A stretch of DNA of 64,000 nt, taken from contig CAXGPR010000008.1 in NCBI GenBank assembly GCA_964011675.1, positions 1 through 64,000 of the forward strand. The letters run 5' to 3'. Shown here in pieces: positions 53,574-62,097 of this stretch (within the stretch, counting starts at the first letter, position 1; each line of letters opens with the position of its first letter). A model generated the notes under the pieces. It was not told the origin of the DNA. It saw only the letters and a program-made list of their open reading frames with translations, and ran no database searches. Made by a program: the position numbers and the translations under genes. This DNA is from GCA-2693325 sp964011675 (GTDB lineage: Bacteria; Latescibacterota; UBA2968; UBA8231).

Positions 53574-53672
53574 TCAAAAAGTAGGCACCCAACGCTGAGC
53601 TACTTCACGGAAAAATAATGCAAGCGCACCCCGCGCATGAGACACCAGCGGATTCAGCAAATACGGTGCCAT
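53574..53672 (-). CDS. Possible 32-codon upstream open frame
   Basis: A short frame from ATG at 53670-53672 to TGA at 53574-53576 lies 14 bases before the aminotransferase start. It encodes an amphipathic peptide (HARGALALFFREVAQRW). Its position suggests a leader peptide or a gene remnant. No conserved relative is known to me and the ribosome site is weak. Confidence 0.25.
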   Translation of the reverse strand: MAPYLLNPLVSHARGALALFFREVAQRWVPTF

Positions 53673-53841
53673 TAAAAACAACCCATCTCTTTCTACATCT
53701 CGTCAATAATTTCCTCTCTCTCAATATATATCGACTATTTTCTCTTATGCTCTATGAAAAAATTTCCCTTATATCCCCTTCAAGTCTCCGAGCACACTTT
53801 GACCACCCAAGTAGAAAACGCCGCAACAAAGTGCACAAAAA

Positions 53842-53905
53842 ACCCAGCGAAGAAACTCTGCTCACCGTCTTTCCGAACAACAAGCAGAGTCACTCAACGC
53901 TGGGT
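53842..53905 (-). terminator. Nested hairpin terminator of the kptA gene
   Basis: On the minus strand two stems are nested: an outer ACCCAGCG/CGCTGGGT (53842-53849 with 53898-53905) and an inner ACTCTGCT/AGCAGAGT (53855-53862 with 53883-53890). Six T follow (plus strand A at 53837-53842). It lies 35 bases past the kptA stop. A small palindrome (CGGCTTAAAGCCG) sits between. Confidence 0.8.
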
Positions 53906-53939
53906 ATCTAACGGCTTAAAGCCGCTCTAAATGTAAAGC

Positions 53940-54602
53940 TTAACGCGTCACAAAACGCGGTTTTCTCCCGAACGAAGCGGGAGCCGTTTCGCGACCGGAT
54001 TTCGCCTCATCAACAGCCGAATACCCCCCAATCCCTAATATTTGGCCAACGCATTCAGGGGGAATTTCTTCCGTTAGGATCACTTCGCCCCGAACAAAGA
54101 ACGCGATATCTTGTTCATGCGCTTTATCCGCCAAAATCTCAACGACCAAGGGCCCAGACTTCTCATGACTGCGCCTGGCGGCCGTCTCCCGGTCAAGCGA
54201 TAGATGCACGTAATAGCGATCTCCCGATGTGATCCCCTCCGTTTTGTAGGCACGCGCTGCAGCATGTGTGGTGCCCATATAGAAACGATCGGGAACAGGC
54301 GCAATGGGCTCACCGTCCATTTCGATAAAAAAGCTGTGTCCATACAGTGCGCGGATACCGTATTCATTCACTTCAAAACGGCGCTGCTTAGGATCGTTTG
54401 CCAAGGTTTGTACATCGTCTTCCGTGACGTCATCATACCGTTCTTGCAATGCCTGTAGCACCTGATCAACGGGCGCATAGCCATACGCATCAATCTCAAG
54501 ACCAAATTCGTCTGGCTTATGGCGTAGCATGAGCGATAAAAGCTTTGAAATCCTACTTCTATTAGCCAATTTTTTTCGTTTTCCTATAGTTTTATGTGAC
54601 AA
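53940..54602 (-). CDS. kptA: RNA 2'-phosphotransferase, Tpt1/KptA family
   Basis: 220 residues. The N-terminal winged-helix part reads SRISKLLSLMLRHKPDEFGL, with the Arg-His pair. The catalytic half has ALYGHSFF, YMGTTHAAARAY (YHGT in most relatives, so one His is Met), GDRYYVHLSLDRE and AARRSHEKSGPLVVEI. KptA moves a 2'-phosphate from an RNA splice junction, or a similar phosphate, onto NAD+. In bacteria its role is unclear. It lies 180 bases downstream of ftsZ with its own region and terminator. Confidence 0.88.
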   Translation of the reverse strand: MSHKTIGKRKKLANRSRISKLLSLMLRHKPDEFGLEIDAYGYAPVDQVLQALQERYDDVTEDDVQTLANDPKQRRFEVNEYGIRALYGHSFFIEMDGEPIAPVPDRFYMGTTHAAARAYKTEGITSGDRYYVHLSLDRETAARRSHEKSGPLVVEILADKAHEQDIAFFVRGEVILTEEIPPECVGQILGIGGYSAVDEAKSGRETAPASFGRKPRFVTR

Positions 54603-54782
54603 AGTAATACTTATTAGGGCACACCTTCAGTCAATACAACACCTACAAGGGAACCATTAAGAGCCCACTCATTCTTTATCGAAGAGAGCTAGGTGACAGG
54701 GCCTTTCATAGACAGTCTATAGCCTCATCTTCGCTCCGTAAATATACTTTATCACTTGCCCTGCGCAATTACTCCTAAAGAT
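54603..54782. other. 180-base gap between ftsZ and kptA
   Basis: No gene or relic is visible. On the minus strand TTGACT and TATTAC near 54611-54641, about 19 bases apart, could be a weak kptA promoter. No ftsZ terminator hairpin with T tract was found. Confidence 0.35.
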
Positions 54783-55952
54783 TTACCCCATTCTCCGCCG
54801 CAGAAAAGTCGGTATGTCTAAATTCTCATCATTTCCGCCGGCTCCCTCGTTGACCTCCCCAGCAGCCGTGCGACGCCGCGTGTGAGCCGGCACATCGAGA
54901 TTTCCTATTCTGCGAACACCGGGCGCTTCATCCTCGACCGGTTCAGCGGTTTGGTTCTCGCGCTGTGCTGTGGGAACAGCCAAGCGGCTTTCGCTGCTGA
55001 GATTAAATCCGGTAGCAATAACCGTAACACTAATTTCATCTAACATCTGATCGTCTTTTACAGTGCCGAAGATAATGTTTGCTTCTTGGCCGGCGGCCTC
55101 GTGAATCAGCGACATCGCTTCGTTCACCTCAAAGAGCGTCAAATTTGAATCAGCAGCAATATTGATCAGGACCCCCTTCGCACCGTGGATCGACACATCT
55201 TCCAAGAGCGGACTCTGAATCGCTTTACGCGCGGCTTCAACCGCGCGGTTTTCTCCTTTGTGCGTTCCAACGCCCATGATCGCATCTCCGCCCTGCGATA
55301 TGATGGTCTTCACGTCGTTAAAGTCGAGATTGATCATGCCGGGTATGGTAATCAGATCGGCGATGCCGCGCGTTGCCTGCATGAGAACCTCATCTGCCTG
55401 AAAAAAGGCTTGATCGAGCGTCGTATCGCGATCGCAGATACTCAACAACCGCTGGTTCTTTATCGTGATGAGCGTGTCGACTCGCTCCTGTAATTCACCC
55501 AAACCCGTATGCGCATTGCGCATGCGGGGAAACCCTTCCATGACAAAGGGTTCCGTGACGATACCCACCGCCAGAGATCCCTGATCTCTACAAATTTCAG
55601 CAACTACGGGCGCAGCACCCGTGCCGGTTCCACCTCCCATACCAGCCGTAATAAATACCAAGTCAGCATCGGCAAGACGCTCTGCCACTTTCTCGCGATC
55701 TTCTTCAATAGCCTGCCGACCAATCTGTGGATCAGCACCGGCGCCCAGCCCACGCGTCACACCGTCACCAATGCAAATACAGGCGTCAGCAGAAGATGTT
55801 TCCAACACCTGCGCATCCGTGTTAATCGCAATAAATTCAACGCCGTTCATGCCGGATTGAATCATGCGATTAATGGCATTGCCGCCAGCTCCCCCCACAC
55901 CGACAACTTTAATACGTGCTTTACGCTCATCCTCAATGATTCTAAAGTTCAT
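54783..55952 (-). CDS. ftsZ: Cell division protein FtsZ
   Basis: 389 residues from ATG at 55950-55952, with AGAGGAAAG before it. The tubulin-type GTP loop is GGGTGTGAAP (106-115), GGAGGNAINRM and the synergy loop NLDFNDVKTIIS (about 205-216) are intact. The C-terminal linker is short (QTAEPVEDEAPG), and the FtsA-binding tail DIPTFLRRRMG ends the protein. It forms the Z ring at the division site. It lies 46 bases after ftsA and is the last gene of the cluster. Confidence 0.97.
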   Translation of the reverse strand: MNFRIIEDERKARIKVVGVGGAGGNAINRMIQSGMNGVEFIAINTDAQVLETSSADACICIGDGVTRGLGAGADPQIGRQAIEEDREKVAERLADADLVFITAGMGGGTGTGAAPVVAEICRDQGSLAVGIVTEPFVMEGFPRMRNAHTGLGELQERVDTLITIKNQRLLSICDRDTTLDQAFFQADEVLMQATRGIADLITIPGMINLDFNDVKTIISQGGDAIMGVGTHKGENRAVEAARKAIQSPLLEDVSIHGAKGVLINIAADSNLTLFEVNEAMSLIHEAAGQEANIIFGTVKDDQMLDEISVTVIATGFNLSSESRLAVPTAQRENQTAEPVEDEAPGVRRIGNLDVPAHTRRRTAAGEVNEGAGGNDENLDIPTFLRRRMG

Positions 55953-55998
55953 AGTCAACTTTCCTCTCTGGTTGATGTACAGGCAACTTGCGCTCCAC

Positions 55999-57243
55999 CT
56001 ATACCCATGTTTGAAACCATTCTTTCATACGTCCAAAAACTGCTTCGAAACCAGCCCCATCAAGATTCTCTCCGCGCGGCCATTGCCCCTCCTCACGATC
56101 GCTGCGATCACCGGCCAATCGCGCCAATCCTACAGCGGTCGCATATCCTGGGTTATCCATTCCATCGATCATGCCAACAACGCCACTGGGCGTACCTACC
56201 CTGACGGGAATCTCGAATACGCGTTCTGCCAACTCGGCCGCTCCATCTACCAATGCCCCCCCACCCGTCAGCACAATCCCCGCGCCTAAATTGTGCCGGT
56301 TGGCACCCAGGCTGTCCCGAACTAGGATAAATATTTCCTCCATCCGCGCCTCGACAATATCTGCTAAGAGGCGACGGGAGACCTGCGTTGCAGGTCGGCC
56401 AGAAACGCCGGGTACCTGAACCGTTTCGTCTTCGCCAACAGATTCGAGCGAAACGGTTCCACGCGTGCACTTCAAAGTTTCGGCAATGGGCCACCCCGTG
56501 CGTAAACCGATAGCTACGTCACTAGTCACATTTTGGCCCCCAAGTCCAATAACCCCCGTATAGCGCAAGCTACCGCGCGAAAATACGGCCATATCTGTTG
56601 TCCCCCCACCGATATCAACCAGACACACACCCATTTGCCGCTCGTCACTGTCAAGCACGGCCGCACTAGAAGCTAAAGGTTCCAATGCAATATCGCGGAC
56701 CGCTAATCCCGCCCTGTGGATACTGCGACAGATGTTCTGGGCCGCGGTAACCGCACCTGAAACAACGTGCACCTGCACTTCCAGCCGCACACCGAGCATT
56801 CCAACTGGATCGGCAATATCTCGACGTCCATCGATGATAAACTCCTGCGGCAATACGTGAAGAACCTCCCGGTCGATAGGCGTCTTAACAGCGCCGGCCG
56901 ATTCAAGCACCCTCTGGCGATCCTCTTCTGTGATGCGCCCATCGGATCCGGCCACCGCAACGACTCCAGAGCTGTCTTGACTGGTTACGTGCTCTCCCGC
57001 AATCCCCACAAAGACTTCTCTCACTTCCGTACCAGCCATGAGCTCAGCTTGGCGAACCGCTTTTTCGACCGACTGCACCGTCTTCTCGACATCGGTTATC
57101 ACTCCGCGACGCAGCCCCTGCGAAGCACAACTGGCAAACCCGAGGATACGCGGCATCTTGTTAGGTATAATCTCGGAGATCACCGTGCTTATTTTAGTTG
57201 TTCCCAGGTCTAATCCGACGACGCATCTACTCTCCGCGCTCAT
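55999..57243 (-). CDS. ftsA: Cell division protein FtsA
   Basis: 414 residues of the actin-like ATPase fold. Phosphate 1 VGLDLGTTKISTV, phosphate 2 CLVDIGGGTTDMAVF and adenosine motif GIVLTGGGALVDGA are visible. The C-terminus ends RMKEWFQTWV, a short amphipathic membrane-targeting helix. It tethers FtsZ to the membrane. The ATG overlaps the ftsQ stop by four bases. Confidence 0.96.
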   Translation of the reverse strand: MSAESRCVVGLDLGTTKISTVISEIIPNKMPRILGFASCASQGLRRGVITDVEKTVQSVEKAVRQAELMAGTEVREVFVGIAGEHVTSQDSSGVVAVAGSDGRITEEDRQRVLESAGAVKTPIDREVLHVLPQEFIIDGRRDIADPVGMLGVRLEVQVHVVSGAVTAAQNICRSIHRAGLAVRDIALEPLASSAAVLDSDERQMGVCLVDIGGGTTDMAVFSRGSLRYTGVIGLGGQNVTSDVAIGLRTGWPIAETLKCTRGTVSLESVGEDETVQVPGVSGRPATQVSRRLLADIVEARMEEIFILVRDSLGANRHNLGAGIVLTGGGALVDGAAELAERVFEIPVRVGTPSGVVGMIDGMDNPGYATAVGLARLAGDRSDREEGQWPRGENLDGAGFEAVFGRMKEWFQTWV

Positions 57244-58088
57244 CCCGTCCCTTTCTCTTTTCCTCCCACTACGAGCTGACCGCTGTAGCGCAGATCGATA
57301 TAAGCGGGGTTGGAATACTCGCGATAAATTCTCGGCATCATGCGCTTGAGCTCTCGCAAACGCTCGTCTACCCGATCAAAAGGCAGACGTACCTCCAACC
57401 CGTCTCCAGCTAATCGGAGAGCAATCCCTTCATCGCTGAGTGCTTCTAATTGAGAAATGCCCATACAAAACTCTGGATCGACACTTGTCGCCTGCTTCCA
57501 CCAAGTGAGCACATTGCCTAGTACTCCCGCAGTATCTACTAAGGCCATGCCAGCATAGAGCGAATCCGCAATGGGCGTGAGTCCTGAAATAACGGGTAAA
57601 TCTACTTCTGTGAGCGTTTCGTTGGCCAAACGATTAGCAGGTAGAAGAATGCCTTCGTCATCGATTCCATAGGTCTGATCCAACACCACCCATGCAAAGC
57701 GCTGACGCTCAACTAACTCTACGACAAGTCGATCCGGTGGCTTGCGCATGACCACTGCGCGCCGCACCCACGGCTCTGCTTCCAAACGATTGGCAACAGC
57801 GCGTAAATCAACCTCCAGCACGTTATCTCCTATCTCCAATCCGGTAGCCGCAAGTACATCTTCCCCCGTGAGCAATCGCAAACCATTGACTTCAATTGCG
57901 ACGAGCTCAAACTGCGCTGCATATGCCTTCGAATGGCGCCACTCCCATATTCCCCAGACCAGCGATATCAATCCTACTAGGGGCAGCAGCAACACCAGTC
58001 TCTTCAGGCGGAGTCCCTCTCGCCGTGATAAGGCAGCAGCTTTTTTACCCGACTTCGACTTGACACGGGCCACATTTCGACCTCTCAC
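57240..58088 (-). CDS. ftsQ: Cell division protein FtsQ/DivIB
   Basis: 282 residues. A basic cytoplasmic tail (VARVKSKSGKKAAALSRRE) leads into one membrane helix (LVLLLPLVGLISLVWGIW) and a POTRA domain beginning EVNGLRLLTGEDVLAATG with PWVRRAVVMRKPPDRLVVEL. The ending YIDLRYSGQLVVG is typical of FtsQ. It recruits FtsB/FtsL and later division proteins. It follows murC directly (ATGA overlap), without the murB or ddl genes found between them in many genomes. Confidence 0.93.
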   Translation of the reverse strand: MRGRNVARVKSKSGKKAAALSRREGLRLKRLVLLLPLVGLISLVWGIWEWRHSKAYAAQFELVAIEVNGLRLLTGEDVLAATGLEIGDNVLEVDLRAVANRLEAEPWVRRAVVMRKPPDRLVVELVERQRFAWVVLDQTYGIDDEGILLPANRLANETLTEVDLPVISGLTPIADSLYAGMALVDTAGVLGNVLTWWKQATSVDPEFCMGISQLEALSDEGIALRLAGDGLEVRLPFDRVDERLRELKRMMPRIYREYSNPAYIDLRYSGQLVVGGKEKGTG

Positions 58089-59464
58089 CGCAGGTCTCCG
58101 CTAAGAAATTCGACGAGATCTTCTGACACCTCACCGATGTTACCTGCCCCCATGATCAACACCGTATCCCCGCTTTTACACAGCGCTGATACGTGGGACA
58201 CGAGATCGCTACAGCTGGCTATGTAGTCCACTTTTTCATATCCCAACTGCTGGAGCTCAATGGCAATTAGTCGACCATCGATGCCCTGAATGGGCTCCTC
58301 TCTTGCCGGATATACATCCGTTAAAACAACGTGATCTGCACGGGCTAATTCGCGAGCAAAAGCCGCTTTAAAATCGCGCGTCCTCGTGTATAGATGCGGT
58401 TGGAAAACGGCTAATATACGCCGCTCGCTAACGCGCGCTGCCTGCAGAGCAGCCGCAACTTCACTAGGATGATGCGCATAGTCATCAACCACCCGAATCC
58501 CATTGACTTCACCCTTAATTTCAAAGCGTCGATCTACGCTTTTGAATCCGGCCAATGCAGCCGCACAGCATGCTTTATCTACACCCAGATGATGCGCGAC
58601 CGAAGCGGCACCCGCTGCATTGCGCGCGTTGTGTAATCCGGGAATCCCGATCTCAAATTCCGCCCAATGTGCGCCTCTATACGATAACCTAAAGTGGCTG
58701 CTTTCCGGTCGTTGGCATAAGTCCGTAATCCGATAGTCACATTCTGCGCCAAGACCAAAACTCAGATAGTTTCGACTTAGAAAGCCAACAACTCCGCCTC
58801 CGACCAAATCATCCCCCCCCACAAATGCTGTTCCCACGGGTGGCAGACGATGTAAAAACTCGACAAAGGCCTCTTCTACTTCTCTCAGACCGCCGTAGTA
58901 ATCGAGGTGCTCAGCCTCAACGCACGTAACGAGAGCCACCTCAGGATCAAGCTGGTGAAAAGAACGGGCAAACTCATCTGCTTCTACAACGAACCATTCC
59001 CCCAACCCTACAGCGGCGTGGGCCCGACCACCGATCTCACCCCCAACCAAGAAGTCCGGATCCCAGCCAGCACGGCATAATATGTCCGTCACCATTGATG
59101 CTGTAGTCGTCTTACCGTGAGTTCCAGCAATGGCAATAGTACGCCGTGATCGACTCAATTCGCCAAGTACTTCGGCACGACTAGCGCAGCGGATCCCGCG
59201 CGCCTCAGCTTCAAGACGCTCGACGTTGCTGTCCGGTATTGCAGCAGAATAGATTAATAGATCCGAATCTCCCACCTGTGTAGCGCAGTGCCCTTTCCCG
59301 ATAGGAAAACCCTCTCGAGCCAATTCACTAACGGTAGAAGATGACGCCAAGTCTGACCCCGTCACGCACATCCCCTGCGCCTTCAAGAGGCGAGCCAAAG
59401 CAGCCATACCCGCCCCTCCAATGCCAACCATATGGGCCCATTTATAGCGATTGACGATGTCCAT
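58085..59464 (-). CDS. murC: UDP-N-acetylmuramate-L-alanine ligase MurC
   Basis: 459 residues. Rossmann-like start GIGGAGMAALARLL, ATP loop GTHGKTTTA (114-122), central VVEADEFARSF and VVDDYAHHPSEV. It adds L-Ala to UDP-MurNAc. Start overlaps the ftsW stop as TAATG. In most dcw clusters murG sits between ftsW and murC; it is absent here. Confidence 0.97.
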   Translation of the reverse strand: MDIVNRYKWAHMVGIGGAGMAALARLLKAQGMCVTGSDLASSSTVSELAREGFPIGKGHCATQVGDSDLLIYSAAIPDSNVERLEAEARGIRCASRAEVLGELSRSRRTIAIAGTHGKTTTASMVTDILCRAGWDPDFLVGGEIGGRAHAAVGLGEWFVVEADEFARSFHQLDPEVALVTCVEAEHLDYYGGLREVEEAFVEFLHRLPPVGTAFVGGDDLVGGGVVGFLSRNYLSFGLGAECDYRITDLCQRPESSHFRLSYRGAHWAEFEIGIPGLHNARNAAGAASVAHHLGVDKACCAAALAGFKSVDRRFEIKGEVNGIRVVDDYAHHPSEVAAALQAARVSERRILAVFQPHLYTRTRDFKAAFARELARADHVVLTDVYPAREEPIQGIDGRLIAIELQQLGYEKVDYIASCSDLVSHVSALCKSGDTVLIMGAGNIGEVSEDLVEFLSGDLR

Positions 59465-60579
59465 TATCGGGCCCTATGGGTAGAATGCATAGCAGCATGA
59501 CGAGCTACGCATAGTAAGATCCCAACACCCGCCATGTTCAAGAGTAAGGAAGAGCCACCATAGCTAAGAAAAGGTAGCGGCAATCCCGTCGTAGGTAGCA
59601 GACCCGTTACCACGCCCATATTAAGCATTGCGTAAATGGAAATCATGGACGTCATGCCTGTAGCAAGTAGAAAACCGTGACTGCTAACGGAGTTCCGCGC
59701 AATCTTCAACCCCAAAACAGCGAAAGCAACAAAAAGCCCCACGACGCTTATTGTGCCAACCAAACCCATTTCTTCTCCCACAAAGGCGAAAACAAAATCA
59801 GTATGGGGCTCAGGCAAATACTGAAGCTTCTGCATGCTGTTGCCCAACCCAACTCCAAACACTTGGCCGTTGCCCATTCCAATAAGTGATTGAGTAATCT
59901 GATAATTTCCGGCATCTTCTCCATTGCCTTCTAAAAAGTTGGTGAGACGGGCCAGTTGATAGGGTGAGGTCAAAAGGGAGACGACAATGCCTATGGTTCC
60001 CACTAGGAGCACGGCACCCAGTTGACCGGGCTCAACGCCTCCTACCCACAGAAGAACGAGCGCAATACAGCCAATAGCGATTGCCGTTCCCAAGTCGGGC
60101 TGCGCCGCGATGAGCGTAAGCACCAGACCAACTACTACGAGCCGAGGCAGAAGGCCTCGTTTGAACTCGCGCAGATCTTCTTCCTTTCGCACTAGCACGT
60201 CGGCCAAATAGATGACTAACGCCAACTTTGCAAACTCGGATGGCTGAAACGCAAAACTGGCTAAGGAATTGGGCAAGTAGAGCCAGCGATCGGCAGGGCC
60301 CGCACCAATAAAGAGCACGAGGACCAGAAGGAATATGGCCCAGAGCATGATGACCCGAGAGAATCGAGCAAACCAATCGAGAGGAACGCGCGAGACCACA
60401 AACATCACAAACAAACCCAGTACTGCACGGGCCAATTGCCGTTTGAGGAAGAAACTGCTATCGTCATACCGTACGCGAGCGAGCTCTGAACTGGCGCTAT
60501 AAATCATGACCAGTCCTAGCCCAATCAGCAGTAGGCAGACCAATAACAAATGAGTACCAGCGCGCTGGACGACATACAT
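59464..60579 (-). CDS. ftsW: Lipid II polymerase/flippase FtsW (SEDS)
   Basis: 371 residues with ten membrane helices. SEDS hallmarks: LVMIYSASSELA, AGPADRWLYLP, FQPSEFAKLALVIYLAD, AQPDLGTAIAIG and the end TGLPLPFLSYGGSS. It polymerises septal glycan with its PBP partner (the ftsI here). The ATG is 137 bases after murF. The in-frame sequence upstream of the ATG is open to 60703, without a good start. Confidence 0.96.
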   Translation of the reverse strand: MYVVQRAGTHLLLVCLLLIGLGLVMIYSASSELARVRYDDSSFFLKRQLARAVLGLFVMFVVSRVPLDWFARFSRVIMLWAIFLLVLVLFIGAGPADRWLYLPNSLASFAFQPSEFAKLALVIYLADVLVRKEEDLREFKRGLLPRLVVVGLVLTLIAAQPDLGTAIAIGCIALVLLWVGGVEPGQLGAVLLVGTIGIVVSLLTSPYQLARLTNFLEGNGEDAGNYQITQSLIGMGNGQVFGVGLGNSMQKLQYLPEPHTDFVFAFVGEEMGLVGTISVVGLFVAFAVLGLKIARNSVSSHGFLLATGMTSMISIYAMLNMGVVTGLLPTTGLPLPFLSYGGSSLLLNMAGVGILLCVARHAAMHSTHRAR

Positions 60580-60716
60580 GAAGCGGCTTCTCCGCGCCTC
60601 GAACGGGGAAACCCAAGCTGCGAGTCCGGGGGATGGACCACGGCCCAGTAGTGAATCAAAACGAAGGAGACCATCCAGTGGGAGAGGATGGTAAATAGCC
60701 GAGATTTAGGAGTTTC
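60580..60716 (-). other. 137-base gap between murF and ftsW, possible deletion scar of mraY-murD
   Basis: No gene is present. In the ftsW frame the stretch is open and reads YHPLPLDGLLRFDS near murF, which faintly recalls the start of MraY, then VSPFEARRSRF directly before ftsW. This is weak similarity only. In standard dcw clusters mraY and murD occupy this exact place. Confidence 0.3.
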
Positions 60717-62078
60717 TCAGCCGATTGCTTCTACAACATGCCATAACTCAAGGGCTCGGGATGCCTTGACTAAGAGGATGTCATCGACAACCAAAGTAGA
60801 TTTGAGTTTAGCTATGGCGGACTCTTTTTCGACAAAATGGGTCACGTGCTCCGCACCCGCGGCGCGTGCCCCATCTGCAATGTGCTGACCGAGCGCACCT
60901 GTGGTAAAAATTAAGTCTGCCACTTCCGCGGCTATTTGTCCCATCTCAACGTGTAGCTGCGGCCCAGATAGGCCCAGTTCAAGCATATCACCCAGCAGAA
61001 CAACTTTCCGCTGTCCCTCCATCTCCGCAAGCATTTCCAAAGCGGCTCGCATTGATCCAGGATTCGCGTTATAGCTGTCGTTTATTACGGTAACTTGCCC
61101 CAGTCGAATGACTTCCGAACGCCTTGAAAAAGGCTGAAATTTCGAAAGTGCCGAACCTATTGCCTCGTCATCAACACCTAAGTGTTGTCCCAATGCAGCG
61201 GCGGCAAGCGCGTTATACGCATTGTGTTTACCGGGGATCTTGAGATCGATCTGAATTGTGTTATTTAGAAGGAAGTGGCCGCAGCCCTCCTGGTCTAAGA
61301 CGAGTCCCTCCCCACGAAACTTGCTCTCGGACTGAAAACCGAAGGTCAGGAGTCTCCCCTTTGTCCTCTGAACCTCCTGACACACGACACGGTCATCAGC
61401 ATTAATGAGAGCTGTCAAAGACTCATCCAGGTACTCCAGGAGCTCCCCTTTGGCCTTGGCCACCCCTTCAACAGAACCAAAATACTCGAGATGAGCAGTA
61501 CCGATATTTAAAAGAACGCCCACAGTGGGCTGAGCGACCATGCACAAATAGTGTATATCGCCCTCTTTTCGCGCCGCTAGCTCAAGCACCACCACCTCAT
61601 GATGAGCATCAAGCCGTAGAAGCGTGTGCGGAACGCCAACCTCGTTGTTTTCGCTATCTACTGTCTTTAGTACGTTATATCGCTGTTCTAATACAGTGGC
61701 AACCATCTCTTTGGTCGTGGTCTTGCCGGCAGAGCCCGTGATACCAACCACTGGTATATCAAATCGTGCGCGGTAGCCCGCGGCAATTTTCCCAAGCGCC
61801 ACTAAGCCTGAGTCTACCGCAAGCAAAAGACCTTTAGACCAGTCGTAGCGAGCCAATTCGGACCGTCCTACGACAGCGGCACAAGCGCCCTTGGACAAAG
61901 CGTCTTCCACATATGCATGACCATCAAAGTGCTCGCCCTTAAGAGCAATAAAAAGCTCTCCTTCGGCTACGCTTCGACTATCGGAAGAAACGCCCGACAC
62001 ATTAATAGGGCGATCTAAGATACCAACAAGTTCGGCTCCCGTCCACTGTAGAATTTCATCTATTCCTACCCCACGCAT
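60717..62078 (-). CDS. murF: UDP-MurNAc-tripeptide D-Ala-D-Ala ligase MurF
   Basis: 453 residues. N-terminal domain with VSSDSRSVAEGELFIALKG, ATP loop GITGSAGKTTTKEM (Ala replaces the usual Asn), VLELAARKEGDIHYL and NDSYNANPGSMRAALEML. It adds D-Ala-D-Ala to the tripeptide. ATG at 62076-62078 behind AGAGAGG, 19 bases after murE. It is followed by a gap where mraY would be. Confidence 0.97.
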   Translation of the reverse strand: MRGVGIDEILQWTGAELVGILDRPINVSGVSSDSRSVAEGELFIALKGEHFDGHAYVEDALSKGACAAVVGRSELARYDWSKGLLLAVDSGLVALGKIAAGYRARFDIPVVGITGSAGKTTTKEMVATVLEQRYNVLKTVDSENNEVGVPHTLLRLDAHHEVVVLELAARKEGDIHYLCMVAQPTVGVLLNIGTAHLEYFGSVEGVAKAKGELLEYLDESLTALINADDRVVCQEVQRTKGRLLTFGFQSESKFRGEGLVLDQEGCGHFLLNNTIQIDLKIPGKHNAYNALAAAALGQHLGVDDEAIGSALSKFQPFSRRSEVIRLGQVTVINDSYNANPGSMRAALEMLAEMEGQRKVVLLGDMLELGLSGPQLHVEMGQIAAEVADLIFTTGALGQHIADGARAAGAEHVTHFVEKESAIAKLKSTLVVDDILLVKASRALELWHVVEAIG

Positions 62079-62097
62079 GGATACCTCTCTGCCGGTT

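Noticed and set aside
53618..53911. A 97-codon plus-strand frame
   Set aside because: It overlaps the kptA terminator and has low-complexity content without any recognisable pattern.
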